A stretch of 64,000 nucleotides of DNA, taken from the NCBI GenBank assembly GCA_964291445.2, contig OZ219864.1:186001-250000 (forward strand). Reading direction: 5' to 3'. This document shows, piece by piece, positions 44,229 through 53,536 of this stretch. The DNA is from JAPOXR01 sp964291445 (GTDB lineage: Bacteria > Pseudomonadota > Alphaproteobacteria > Rhodobacterales > Rhodobacteraceae). Under the pieces are notes generated by a model. The model searched no databases, had not been told where the DNA came from, and saw nothing but the letters and a program-made list of their open reading frames with translations. The translations under genes were made by a program, and so were the position numbers. How positions within the stretch are numbered: the stretch's first letter is position 1; each line of letters starts with the position of its first letter.

Positions 44229-45344
44229 TCACAGGCTGATCTCGCGATCCCTTGCCGTTACCGGCCATCGCCCACGGGCCCTGCCGTCTCTGACCACCCA
44301 GGCATAGGCGTGCAGCGCCACCGTCGGGCAGACATGCCCGGGAATCGCCAGGAGGGCGTCGCCAGGCCGAAGGCTCGCCGCCCTTGCCGTCTCGATTACC
44401 AAATGTTCCTCGTTCTGCAGGACCGCCCTGGCGTCGGGGATGCCGGGAAACCGCAACCGCCTGCCGGCCGGCGGGTCGGCGGCGCAGGCCTTGTGGCCGA
44501 GATCGAAGGTGACCCGGTTCGGTGACGGCCTGCTGACAACCCGGGTCAGGATCAACGCCGCTGGCACGAATTGCAGATCGGGAAACTGCCGCTGGTAGCC
44601 ATCATCGTGCAAGACCGAGGTTCCGGGGCTCAATTCCAGGGCCGGGTCGTCCTTGCCGGCAAGGATGGCAAAGGTGCCGGTACCCCCGGCAACGACCGCC
44701 GGCACGGTGAGCGAGGAGGACTCGAGATCATTCCTGAACGCCTGCACCGCCTTCCAGCATTCATCGACGGCGACCTTCCGCTCCTCGAGCCCGGTCTGGT
44801 GATTCTGGCCATCATAGACATGCAGGCCCGCCGCCCGGAGATTGCCGGCCCGCTCGATCTCTTCGTAGAGAGCACGGGCATCGGGGCCTGGCACCAGGCC
44901 GCTTCTGCCAAGCCCGGTGTCGATGTCCAGGAACACGTCGATTCCAATTCCTGCCGCTGCCATCGCCGCATCTAGCGCCCGAACCGGCTCCGGATGATCG
45001 GCGGCAACGGCAAGCCGCACCTGCGGGTAGCGCTGCCGAAAACGCACCGCCCGCCCGATATTGGGCCCGACCGGGTTGTAGGCAAGAAACACGTCCCTGG
45101 CACCGCCGATCGCAAGCATCTCCGCCTCGGCGAAGGTCGCGCATTTGTGCCTGACGATGCCCATGCCGACCTGCATCCGGACAATGTCGAGCATTTTGTG
45201 GGTCTTGCAATGCGGCCGCAATCGACGGGGGTGGCCGGCGAGTGCCAGCATGTGGGCGGTGTTCTTCCGCACCATCTCCTCGAAGACTACCAGGCCCGGC
45301 GAGTAGATCTCGTCCGAATTGTCGATTGCGTAGGTCCCGTCCAT
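44229..45344 (-). CDS. D-threonine aldolase / D-serine dehydratase-like PLP enzyme
   Basis: The 371-residue product is an alanine-racemase-fold enzyme: RLRPHCKTHKMLDIV holds the PLP Lys, LDIDTGLGRSGLVPG and AGLHVYDGQNHQ follow, and the C-terminal metal-site His/Cys lie in LLAIPGHVCPTVALHAYAWV. The DSD1/D-threonine aldolase family cleaves beta-hydroxy-D-amino acids or dehydrates D-serine. ATG 45344 is preferred since the longer frame has no family sequence. It reads in the same direction as the neighbouring methyltransferase and ABC operon but is separated from both. Confidence 0.87.
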   Translation of the reverse strand: MDGTYAIDNSDEIYSPGLVVFEEMVRKNTAHMLALAGHPRRLRPHCKTHKMLDIVRMQVGMGIVRHKCATFAEAEMLAIGGARDVFLAYNPVGPNIGRAVRFRQRYPQVRLAVAADHPEPVRALDAAMAAAGIGIDVFLDIDTGLGRSGLVPGPDARALYEEIERAGNLRAAGLHVYDGQNHQTGLEERKVAVDECWKAVQAFRNDLESSSLTVPAVVAGGTGTFAILAGKDDPALELSPGTSVLHDDGYQRQFPDLQFVPAALILTRVVSRPSPNRVTFDLGHKACAADPPAGRRLRFPGIPDARAVLQNEEHLVIETARAASLRPGDALLAIPGHVCPTVALHAYAWVVRDGRARGRWPVTARDREISL

Positions 45345-45489
45345 GGCACCCGTCAGCGACCTCCTGTCCGCGCCGGCCCGAGAGCCTCGCACCGGGCCAG
45401 CCATGCCCTGCCAACTCTCCGGACCAGTCGCCTGCCCCGCATGACGGCATTGCCCGTTGCCACGGCCGTGACCGGCCGGCATCGCCCGA

Positions 45490-46365
45490 TCATTCCTCCT
45501 GCCCGTGGCAATTGCGTACCCGCTCCATGGCGATCTCGACATAGTCGGCGGAGGTGTCATAGCCGACGAAGTTCCGACCCGACCCGACCGCCGCGACCGC
45601 CGCCGAGCCCGAACCCATGAACGGGTCCAGAACCAGGTCATCGGAGAATGTATAGAGTTCGATCAGTCGCCTCGGCAACTCGACCGGAAACGGTGCCGGA
45701 TGCTTCACGCGCCTCGCCGATTCAGCCGCAAACGTCCAGATGCTCTTGGTGCATTCCAGGAAGTCATCCCTGGTGATGGTGGCATCCCCGTTCCGTGACG
45801 GGCGTTTGAACCTCCCTTTGGAAAACACCAGGATGTATTCATGGATGTCGCGGAGCACCGGGTTTGACGGGCTTCGCCAGCTTCCCCACGCACAGGATGG
45901 CCCGGAACTAGCCGACTTGTCCCAGATGATTTCGCCTCGCATCAGAAACCCGATATCGGCCATCTGGCCGGTGATCATCGAGTTCAGCGGGATATAGGGC
46001 TTGCGGCCAAGATTGGCGATGTTGATGCAGGCTCGCCCGCCTGGCGCCAGCACCCTGAACACTTCCTCCCATACCGACCGGAGCAACTCCAGATACTCGT
46101 CCTGGCTCAGATCATCGTCATAATCCTTGCCGACATTGTACGGCGGGGAGGTGACCATGAGATGCACGCTGTTGGACGCCAACTCATGCATGTCGGCGCT
46201 GGAGTGATTGTGAATGACATTGATGTTCTTGGCGCTGTTTTTCGCCTCCTCCCCGTCCATTTCGGGCTCCGCCCCGGCGGCATAGATCTTGCGGTTGTAG
46301 AAACCGCTCGAATCATGCCCGGTCCGAGAGGAGGTGCCAAAACTCTGCATCTTGGTCTTGCTCAT
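45490..46365 (-). CDS. Solitary DNA methyltransferase (N4-cytosine/N6-adenine, beta-class order)
   Basis: The 291-residue product has the catalytic motif HLMVTSPPYNVGKDYDD early and the SAM-binding motif LVLDPFMGSGSAAVAA late, followed by FVGYDTSADYVEIAMERV. This order defines beta-class amino-methyltransferases; SPPY leaves N4-cytosine or N6-adenine open. No restriction endonuclease is next to it, so it may act as an orphan regulatory methylase or be a remnant of a restriction system. Its recognition site is unknown. ATG 46365 avoids a non-homologous upstream extension. Confidence 0.88.
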   Translation of the reverse strand: MSKTKMQSFGTSSRTGHDSSGFYNRKIYAAGAEPEMDGEEAKNSAKNINVIHNHSSADMHELASNSVHLMVTSPPYNVGKDYDDDLSQDEYLELLRSVWEEVFRVLAPGGRACINIANLGRKPYIPLNSMITGQMADIGFLMRGEIIWDKSASSGPSCAWGSWRSPSNPVLRDIHEYILVFSKGRFKRPSRNGDATITRDDFLECTKSIWTFAAESARRVKHPAPFPVELPRRLIELYTFSDDLVLDPFMGSGSAAVAAVGSGRNFVGYDTSADYVEIAMERVRNCHGQEE

Positions 46366-46793
46366 TGATTCGCCTGCCTCGTCACTGGCCTGTCTTGCCG
46401 GCAACCGGGTCGTCGCCCCCGGTGGACGGAAATGATCCGGGCACGGGTCATCCGGCCGTTGTCGAACCGTATCATTCCACGCCGAATTGCCAAGCCATCC
46501 GGCACAATGGCCGTCCGACCCTCCAGTCTTGCCGACAGCCCGGCCCGAACGGGACATGCCGGCAGTTCAGCAGGATGGGCCACGGCGCCAACCCGCCTGC
46601 ATCCACCGGCCTCACAAATGCTGCCTGGAAGGGTGTCGTGAAACCCGCTGGCCGATGCGCAGCGCGTGGAGCCGGCGTGCTTTCGAGGCTGAGCCCGCGG
46701 CGTCGAATGTGTCACTCTATGCATATATGAACGAAAATCGGTTAAAACACATCACATTTCCTCCGATCATGCGTTGCTTTTATCGGTAATTGC
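46366..46793. other. Divergent intergenic region before the DeoR-type gene
   Basis: About 430 bp between the methyltransferase and the DeoR regulator, read divergently. The right end becomes AT-rich (46710-46790), as expected for the regulator promoter. No perfect operator palindrome was identified. Confidence 0.4.
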
Positions 46794-46808
46794 GTGCAAA
46801 AGCGTGGC

Positions 46809-47648
46809 ATGGTCGAGAAGAACGCTCAAAACGACGACACGACCCACCGGGCAGTTGAAATCCTTGAGCTCCTGCACAGGCTGGGTGGGTCGGCCCGGAC
46901 CACGGACTTGGCCGACGCGCTGGGCGTGTCCCGGGAGACAGTCCGCAGGACCGTCAAGAAGCTGTCGAAAAAGAAGATCGTAGCCCGGGTCCATGGTGGG
47001 GTGTTCCTGACCGGCGATGTCGCGGTACCGGGCTTCTTCCGGCGCATTGGCGAACAGCCGCGCGAGAAGAAGCGGATCGCCAGGGCGGCGGCATCACTGG
47101 TCGGCGATGGCAGTTCGCTGTTCCTGGATGTCGGCTCGACGGCGAATTTCGTCGCCGACGCACTGACCGACCGGTCAGGGCTGCATGTCGTGACCAACTC
47201 GGTCAATGTCGCCAAGTCGCTGATGCAGCACAATGGCAACCGCGTTCATTTTGCCGGTGGCGAGCTGCAGATGGACAAGTGCGGGACCTTCGGGCGCGAG
47301 ACGCTGGACTTCATCGACCGGTTCTATTTCGACATTGCCATTCTTGGTGCTGATGCCTTCGATATCGAGCACGGGTTCCTGCTGCGGGATCCCGACGAGG
47401 CTGAAATCGCCAACAGGGTTGTCCGCAGGAGTCGAAAGACCATGTTCGTCGTCGACCAGACGAAGTTTTCCCAGACCGCACCGATGATTACCGGTGGCCC
47501 GGGAAGCATCGATGTCCTGGTCACGGACTCTCCCCTGCCTCCGGTCATTTCCGAGGCGCTGGCGCGCTGGGGGACGGAGGTGATCGTGGCGCCGGATGGC
47601 AGGACCGTCGATCAGGTGGACAGCAAGGCATTGCTCGCCGAGGCCTGA
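46809..47648 (+). CDS. DeoR/GlpR-family transcriptional regulator
   Basis: The 279-residue product has an N-terminal winged helix (RAVEILELLHRLGGSARTTDLADALGVSRETVRRTVKKL) and a DeoR sensor domain with FLDVGSTANFVADAL, VTNSVNVAKSL and the phosphosugar-binding end MFVVDQTKFSQ. Family members repress sugar-phosphate genes and release DNA on binding a phosphosugar. A GTG five codons earlier (46794) is an alternative start. It precedes the Na/Pi cotransporter by 26 bp, so the two may be co-transcribed. Confidence 0.88.
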   Translation: MVEKNAQNDDTTHRAVEILELLHRLGGSARTTDLADALGVSRETVRRTVKKLSKKKIVARVHGGVFLTGDVAVPGFFRRIGEQPREKKRIARAAASLVGDGSSLFLDVGSTANFVADALTDRSGLHVVTNSVNVAKSLMQHNGNRVHFAGGELQMDKCGTFGRETLDFIDRFYFDIAILGADAFDIEHGFLLRDPDEAEIANRVVRRSRKTMFVVDQTKFSQTAPMITGGPGSIDVLVTDSPLPPVISEALARWGTEVIVAPDGRTVDQVDSKALLAEA

Positions 47649-47674
47649 GGCCTCAACAGCTCGACTCTGCAGAC

Positions 47675-49366
47675 ATGGCAACGATCGTCTTCACAATCAA
47701 CCTGGCTGGCGCGGTCATGCTGCTGCTGTTCGGGGTGCATGTCGTCCGCAGCGGGATCGAGCGCCTGGCCGGGTCGTCATTTCAGCGTCTTGCCCACCGG
47801 AACCGCAAGAATCTTGTCCTGGCTGCCGGCATCGGCACCCTGCTGGCGATCGCGTTGCAGAGCTCCACGGCGGCGGCCCTGCTGACGGCGGCGTTCATGC
47901 ATGCAGGCTATATCGGGCTGGCCAGCGGCGTTGCCATGGTCCTTGGCGCCGATTTCGGCTCGGCACTCGTCGTCCAGGTGTTGTCATTCCAGCTTGACTG
48001 GCTCATCCCCGTACTTCTGGTCATTGGCGGCTGGTGCTATCTCGGAGACAACTCTCCTCGCCGAAGACATGCCGGATGGGTCATCGTCGGCATTGCGCTG
48101 ATTCTCATTTCCCTTCGACTGATCGGCGAGGCAGCAGAACCGGTTCGCCAGGCAAGCTTCATGCCGGCGCTCGCCTCCTACCTGGAGGCCGACTTCGTCA
48201 CCGCCTTCCTCGCCGGTGCGGTCATTGCCTTCGTCATGCATTCGAGCGTCGGGGCCATCCTCCTCTTCGTCACTTTCGTCAATGTCGGGGTTCTGCCGGT
48301 TACGGCCGGCATCTCGCTGGTCCTGGGGGCAAATATCGGCGGTGCGCTGATTGCCGTCTGGCTGTCTCGCCGGATGGAGGCGCCGGTGCGGCGGATACCG
48401 TTCTGCAACCTGATCCTGAGAGGCACGGCGGCAATCGCCGCGCTTCCGGCAGTCCACCTGCTGCCGGCGCTGTCTTTTCTCGAATCGGGCGAATCCGGAC
48501 AGGCTCTTGTCCATGTCCATCTTCTCTTCAACGCTGCGCTGGTGGTCATTTTCCTTCCTTTTGTCGGAGTCATGGAAGGATCGATGTCGAGGGCGTTGGC
48601 GCGGATGCTTCCCGACGAAACCGGATACCGGAACTACTCGGCCCTGCAGAGCGGACGCGGGCTCGAGGATGAGTTGTCCGACTCGCCCAAGACGGCATTG
48701 CGGACACTGACCCGGGAGGTTCTCCATTTGGGGCACCAGGTGGAGATCATCCTGAGCCCGGCGATGGACATCTACCAGGGCCTCGATGCCGAGCAGGTTG
48801 ACGGGTTGCGCAGGCTGGACCGGGAAATTGGTGATGCCCTCGTCGATATCCGCCGGTTTGCCGCATCATTGCAAAGATCATGCTCGAAGAAGGAGGACAT
48901 TCGCCGGGCGCGCGAACTGGCCGACCTGTCATTCAACTTCCGGTCCACGAGCGACATCGTCGTCAACAGGATGCTGGAGCTGGCCGAACACAAGGACCGC
49001 CTCAAGGTGGAGTTTTCCAACAAGGGCTGGGACGAGCTTGTCGATATCCATGCAAGGGTGCTGGCGAACCTGTCGCTGACCCTGGACATTCTGCTGTCGG
49101 ACGATGTCGAATGTGCACGGCAACTGGTGATCGAAAAGGCATCGCTGAATGCACGGGAACGGAAGAGCCGCAAGCGGCATCAGAAGCGACTGCGAGACGG
49201 CGAGGAAGTCAGCTTTGAAAGCAGCGACATTCATCTCGACACGCTCAGCGCCCTCAAGGACATGAACTCGCGGATTTCGGCCTTCGCCTACTCGGTGCTC
49301 GACCGCAATGGCATGCTGCTCGAATCAAGGCTGATCGACCAACTCGAAGACGGTCAACCGGCCTGA
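47675..49366 (+). CDS. Na/Pi cotransporter with PhoU-like C-terminus
   Basis: The 563-residue product has the two Na/Pi repeats: LLFGVHVVRSGIERLAGSSF with ALQSSTAAALLTAAFMHAG, and the second AFVMHSSVGAILLFVTFVNVG. The paired QSS and HSS motifs are characteristic of this family. After about eight membrane helices, residues ~350-540 are helical and PhoU-like (EVLHLGHQVEIILSPAMDIYQ). It imports phosphate with sodium at the inner membrane, and the cytoplasmic domain may regulate it. It follows the DeoR gene. Confidence 0.9.
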   Translation: MATIVFTINLAGAVMLLLFGVHVVRSGIERLAGSSFQRLAHRNRKNLVLAAGIGTLLAIALQSSTAAALLTAAFMHAGYIGLASGVAMVLGADFGSALVVQVLSFQLDWLIPVLLVIGGWCYLGDNSPRRRHAGWVIVGIALILISLRLIGEAAEPVRQASFMPALASYLEADFVTAFLAGAVIAFVMHSSVGAILLFVTFVNVGVLPVTAGISLVLGANIGGALIAVWLSRRMEAPVRRIPFCNLILRGTAAIAALPAVHLLPALSFLESGESGQALVHVHLLFNAALVVIFLPFVGVMEGSMSRALARMLPDETGYRNYSALQSGRGLEDELSDSPKTALRTLTREVLHLGHQVEIILSPAMDIYQGLDAEQVDGLRRLDREIGDALVDIRRFAASLQRSCSKKEDIRRARELADLSFNFRSTSDIVVNRMLELAEHKDRLKVEFSNKGWDELVDIHARVLANLSLTLDILLSDDVECARQLVIEKASLNARERKSRKRHQKRLRDGEEVSFESSDIHLDTLSALKDMNSRISAFAYSVLDRNGMLLESRLIDQLEDGQPA

Positions 49367-49594
49367 TCCCCCCTGCGGCGCACGACCAGCACCCACACTG
49401 GTCAACCCTGGTCGTCCGCCGGATTTCGAGGTCAAGACACCCTACATTCCTTCATTTTTTCGACCGAATACAGGCGTATGCCACGCTCGGAAAATTCGAA
49501 TATCCGTAACCGCTGAATTCAACGCAATGGACGCCGCTCAACAGTCCTCGGTCCATTCTCGTCCTGGATGTCGCTGGGCAGGTTGGGCCGACAA

Positions 49595-51442
49595 TCATCC
49601 GCTGTCGAAACCGAACCCCATCTGGCGGGCGGATTTTCGGAACGATTGCTCCGACTCGGTTTTGACAATGATCCTGTTTTCGCCAGCGTGGGAGGCGAAT
49701 TTCGTGATCTTCCTGTCGGACAGGAGCCTCCTGGCCGTGTCCTCGCTGTCGCATTCAAACAGGATTCCGGTTCCGGCGGGTCGGATTGCCCGTGCGTTCG
49801 CCTCGATTCCCGCCAGGAATCCCTCGACCCGCTCCGGTAGCGGTTGCTCATCCCGGGCGGACAGGAATTCCCTGAGGGTTTCGGTGTCCATCCCCGTCTC
49901 GGCCGACACCAGGGTCTTTTCCGTGCTGAGTCGCCAAACGGAATTCGGCTCTTCCTCGTCCGCAAAGCAGCGCAGAAGAGCCCGTTCTTCATGATCCAGG
50001 CGGCCGCTCCGCACGACGATCCGCAGATCCGGATAAACCGAAAGGGGAGTCGATGTCTCGGGGGTGTCGGGCTTGTATTCGTCTGTGAGGCCAAGACAGT
50101 AGGCGCCAATCGAGGTCAGGCGAAAATATCTCAGCCCGTCATAACGACTCAGGAAACTGCCTTCGAAGTATCCCGTTGATTCCCAGGGCTTCGGTCGCGC
50201 GTGCTCCGGCGGGACAAATGCGACGTCGACCATCCCCAGCGTCGCAGCATACTCGAACAGGACGCATAGCAGGTACCTGTCCTGCAATACGCTCCAGCTC
50301 AGGTTGAATTCGTACTCCAGTGCCCCGTATTGCGCGTTGTTGACGTAGAGCGTCCACGGTGCTCTCGAAACCTCGAAGCGAAGATCCGTGGCAACCATGA
50401 ACCTGGTAAGGTCATCAAAGGCGACAACCCCCCGGCCAGGGCATTGAACAAGCGCATCCTGGATGGCCTGGCGACGCGGCTCGGTCGCTGTCATGGCTGC
50501 CTTTCCCCGCCCGCGTGTCTGCCCCTTGATCGACTCTATTCTCGAGAATTCGTCCATGACCCTGGATGAAAGCCAGCGTTTCCAGATCTGCTTGAGCGTC
50601 TCGTGCGGTGGCGTCGACAATGCCTTGCGCCCGGCCGGTGTGAGCTTGAGCCGGGACCCATCCTGCCGTGCGAGCCGCCCGGCCTGGACCAGAATCGGCC
50701 AGGCGAAGGCCTGGATCGGACCGGTTTCGGCTTCCCATTTGGTCGACATGTAGAAGTCACCGCCATCGAGCACCCCTGCAATCCGCCTCATGGTCGCCGA
50801 CGATGGGCGTTGCGTTGAGGCGCTGACCGAAATCCTGCCTTCATCGATCAGGGTCAGCACGGCAAGCAGGTTGGCCCTTGCCGCCGCCTCCATGTTGCAT
50901 TGCTCGATCGGAGCGGCAGGATTGGTGACCACCTTTACGACTTTGCCCGAGGCGTAATCATACCGGTAGGATTCCAGCTTCACGGTCGAAGGAATTTCGG
51001 TCGCAAATGGCAGTTCTGCCGGTTTTGGCGCCGGAACGAAGTCTTGCAGCAACCGCTGGAGATCACCGGGGACCCATGCCTGCCGTTGGTATCGTTCACC
51101 CTGATGCAGGAACAGTTCGAGCCTGGTCGCTGCTCTTCGGCCACTGTACCACGGTTCGGTGTTCTTGCGGAACGGCGGCTTGCCGTATTTGGCAGCAAAT
51201 TTCCCGACATCAAGATATCCGAGCGGGTCGTGAACGGCTTCCTGCACGACCAGTTTCTCGTGTTTTGAAAGACTCCCCCATACACCCTTTATGTTGTCCA
51301 GAAAGATGTCGGCGATTGCATCGATGATCTCGCCCTTGCGGGTGGGCCTCGGTCCTCTCCTGGCTACGAGCACATCGTAGATGGCTTTCAACTTGTCGAC
51401 ATTATTCATCTCAAGCGCGTCAAGCAGTGTCTCCGGTTGCAC
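49595..51442 (-). CDS. Large protein of unknown function with Helicase_C_3-like C-terminus
   Basis: The 615-residue product starts MQPETLLDALEMNNVDKLKAIYDVL and continues with a predicted helical, winged-helix-like N-terminal half (LSKHEKLVVQEAVHDPLGYLDV). The C-terminal ~200 residues (YPDLRIVVRSGRLDHEERAL, VWRLSTEKTLVSAETG, GTGILFECDSEDTARRLL) follow the pattern of the XPB/Ssl2 helicase-associated Helicase_C_3 domain. No Walker motifs or DEAD box are present, so it is not a helicase itself. It stands alone between a phosphate transporter and the IS66 nest. Function unknown; a nucleic-acid partner is an inference. Confidence 0.55.
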   Translation of the reverse strand: MQPETLLDALEMNNVDKLKAIYDVLVARRGPRPTRKGEIIDAIADIFLDNIKGVWGSLSKHEKLVVQEAVHDPLGYLDVGKFAAKYGKPPFRKNTEPWYSGRRAATRLELFLHQGERYQRQAWVPGDLQRLLQDFVPAPKPAELPFATEIPSTVKLESYRYDYASGKVVKVVTNPAAPIEQCNMEAAARANLLAVLTLIDEGRISVSASTQRPSSATMRRIAGVLDGGDFYMSTKWEAETGPIQAFAWPILVQAGRLARQDGSRLKLTPAGRKALSTPPHETLKQIWKRWLSSRVMDEFSRIESIKGQTRGRGKAAMTATEPRRQAIQDALVQCPGRGVVAFDDLTRFMVATDLRFEVSRAPWTLYVNNAQYGALEYEFNLSWSVLQDRYLLCVLFEYAATLGMVDVAFVPPEHARPKPWESTGYFEGSFLSRYDGLRYFRLTSIGAYCLGLTDEYKPDTPETSTPLSVYPDLRIVVRSGRLDHEERALLRCFADEEEPNSVWRLSTEKTLVSAETGMDTETLREFLSARDEQPLPERVEGFLAGIEANARAIRPAGTGILFECDSEDTARRLLSDRKITKFASHAGENRIIVKTESEQSFRKSARQMGFGFDSG

Positions 51443-51633
51443 GTCAAACTCCCGTCAGGTTTCCTCGCTGCCGGAACCATCGGGCGGCACACCCGAAGGT
51501 GGCCAACAAACATGATCCCGGAAGGGCATCGATACGCCACGAAATACCGTCACGGTCGCCCGATGTCAGGAGTTTTCGGGGACCCGGAATATTCAGTGCC
51601 GGTATTCAGCTGATTCCCGATCGACGGATCATT

Positions 51634-51641
51634 CCCTGGAA
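51634..51641 (+). repeat. Left target-site duplication of the IS66-like element
   Basis: CCCTGGAA immediately precedes the left terminal repeat (GTAACTACTCAC) and is repeated exactly at 62100-62107 after the right end. IS66-family elements make 8-bp duplications, so this confirms both ends of the 10.5-kb element. Confidence 0.9.
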
Positions 51642-51859
51642 GTAACTACTCACACCCCCCCCCCAACAGGAATATTGACCTTCCTGCCTGATGTCACGCA
51701 GATCAGGCCTTGCGCATCCTGCATGATGCCACGGCCCGGGACTGCTGATCACCATCTCCCGAAGCCGCCAGCCCCTGCCCGGAATTTCTGTTTGACATCA
51801 TAGTCCCGGCCCTCTATCCCTGTCACCGGAGACGGTATTCGGAGCCGGATGCGAGACAG

Positions 51860-52522
51860 ATGGGCGCATGGTACGGATCAAAGGCAGCCAACGGCCTGTG
51901 CCAGCCGATCATCGCCGCAATGCCGCCCCATTCCACCTATATCGAAACCCATCTCGGTGGCGGGGCCATCATGAAGCGCAAGCCCCCGGCACTCAGGAAC
52001 ATCGGCATCGACCTCAATGCACGGTCCATCACATCCTTCAGCTGCTCCTGGCCGGTGGAACTGATCCAGGGATGTGCCCACCGGTATCTTGATGACTTCC
52101 CCTTCACGGGGACCGAACTGGTCTATTGCGATCCGCCGTACCTGCATGCCGGGCGCAAATCCGATCGTCGCTACCGCTACGAGTACACCGATGATGACCA
52201 CGTCGCATTGCTGGCCCTGCTCAAGCGGCTTGACTGCAAGGTCATGATCTCGGGCTGTCCCTCCGATCTTTATGACCAGACCCTCGAGGGCTGGCACCGC
52301 CTGTCCCTGCAGGTGATGAACCAGGCCGGGGTCGTGACCGAGCGGGTCTGGTGCAACTTCACACCCGGCATCCCGCACTGGCACAGCCATGCGGGACGGG
52401 ACTTCACCGACCGGCAACGCATCAGGCGCAAGGCGGAAAGCTGGGCCCGGCGGTATGCCGTGATGTCACCGGGTGAGCGATTGGCGGTCCTGGCCGCCAT
52501 GATGGCAACCCACGCCGAATGA
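51860..52522 (+). CDS. DNA adenine methylase (D12 class) carried by the IS66-like element
   Basis: The 220-residue product begins MGAWYGSKAANGLCQPIIAAM and has the SAM-binding motif YIETHLGGGAIMKRKPPALRNIGIDLN and catalytic motif VYCDPPYLHAGR, the order of alpha-class Dam-like enzymes that methylate adenine N6. It ends one base before the transposase start and lies inside the terminal repeats and 8-bp duplication, so it is part of the element. Methylation of element DNA is known to control transposition of several IS; a similar role here is inferred. It is shorter than E. coli Dam (278 residues) and seems intact. Confidence 0.88.
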   Translation: MGAWYGSKAANGLCQPIIAAMPPHSTYIETHLGGGAIMKRKPPALRNIGIDLNARSITSFSCSWPVELIQGCAHRYLDDFPFTGTELVYCDPPYLHAGRKSDRRYRYEYTDDDHVALLALLKRLDCKVMISGCPSDLYDQTLEGWHRLSLQVMNQAGVVTERVWCNFTPGIPHWHSHAGRDFTDRQRIRRKAESWARRYAVMSPGERLAVLAAMMATHAE

Positions 52523-52523
52523 C

Positions 52524-53370
52524 ATGCCCATGATCAACGAGGCATTGCTGCGCGCCGAATTCGACAGGGCCACTCTCAGGATCGAGGCACTGCGCAAGGA
52601 TGGCAAGGTGCCACCGGAGCTGGATACGGTCATTGACATGCTGATCACGTTGATGCGGGTCCTGATGGCCGTATTGCTGGAGAAGACCACCCGGAAGACC
52701 AGCGACAACGCATCCATCCCGCCATCACAGACCGACCCCGACGAGACCAAACGGTCCCGGCGCAGGAAGGGCAGGGACATGGCTGATGACCTGGCCGGCG
52801 GTGATGGTCTCCGGAAGGTCACGGTGGAGGAGACGGTCACGGTGGAGACTTGCGGCCGGTGCGGGGCCGAGCTGTCCGATATCGAGCCCTGCGGGCACGA
52901 GTGTCGCGTCATCTACGATATCACCTTCACCTTCACCGAGACCCGCATCAATGCCGAGATCAAGGACTGCCCTTTCTGCAGGTCCAGGACCAAGGGCCGG
53001 TTCCCTGCCAACATGCCCGGACCCCGGCAATACGGAACCGGCCTCCAGGCCTTGACCGTCACTCTCCTGATTGCCCACATGCTGTCACTGCGACGCGCGG
53101 TCAGCCTGATCAGGGCACTCACCGGGAGGGCGATCTCCGAGGCGACCTGCCTGGCGTGGATCCGGCGTCTGCATGCGGCACTCCTGCCCTGGGAAGAGGC
53201 AGCCCGGGCCCGGCTTCTGACCCGACCGGCCCTGCACGCCGATGAAACCGGCATGCGGGCCGACGGGAAGACCCACTGGCTGCACTGCCTCACCGATGGA
53301 ACGCTCGGGCTGATGTTCCTGCACCCGAAGCGGGGATGCAAGGCCATGGATGATATCGGGATCATTCCCC
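52524..53370 (+). pseudogene. IS66-like transposase, N-terminal half (split gene)
   Basis: The first 282 codons carry the IS66 N-terminal helical domain (ALRKDGKVPPELDTVIDMLI), the zinc-binding motif CGRCGAELSDIEPCGHECRV with CPFC, and the start of the catalytic domain ALHADETGMRADGKTHWLHC with HPKRGCKAMDDIGIIP. The frame is then broken by the nested insertion at CCCC (53367-53370). It resumes in the correct frame at 61443: joining ATT CCC to CAT CGC TAC restores the family phrase IPHRYTGVLVHDCW. Confidence 0.88.
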
Positions 53371-53404
53371 GTATGTGGACGCCCCCCGTATGTGGACGCC
53401 CCCC
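53371..53404 (+). repeat. Tandem 17-bp duplication at IS110-type left end
   Basis: GTATGTGGACGCCCCCC occurs twice without spacer (53371-53387 and 53388-53404). The inner 12 bases are the complement of the right end of the IS110-type element, so this end repeat has been duplicated. Confidence 0.75.
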
Positions 53405-53481
53405 GTGGTGCAAGCAGGATTCTGAACAACTCGGACTGCGGATCGCGGTAGGGAACCGGGTTGCCCCGGTCCCCCCGCACA

Positions 53482-53487
53482 GATCCG
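53482..53487 (+). repeat. GATCCG flanking repeat, left of RIT element
   Basis: GATCCG at 53482-53487 recurs at 58192-58197 in the same orientation, on either side of the inserted RIT element. It is the closing strand of intron domain V, and was duplicated or used as the crossover core at insertion. Confidence 0.6.
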
Positions 53488-53536
53488 TTATTCTGGATTC
53501 TGGATTATTCTGGATCCCGCCTGATTGATGCGCCTA

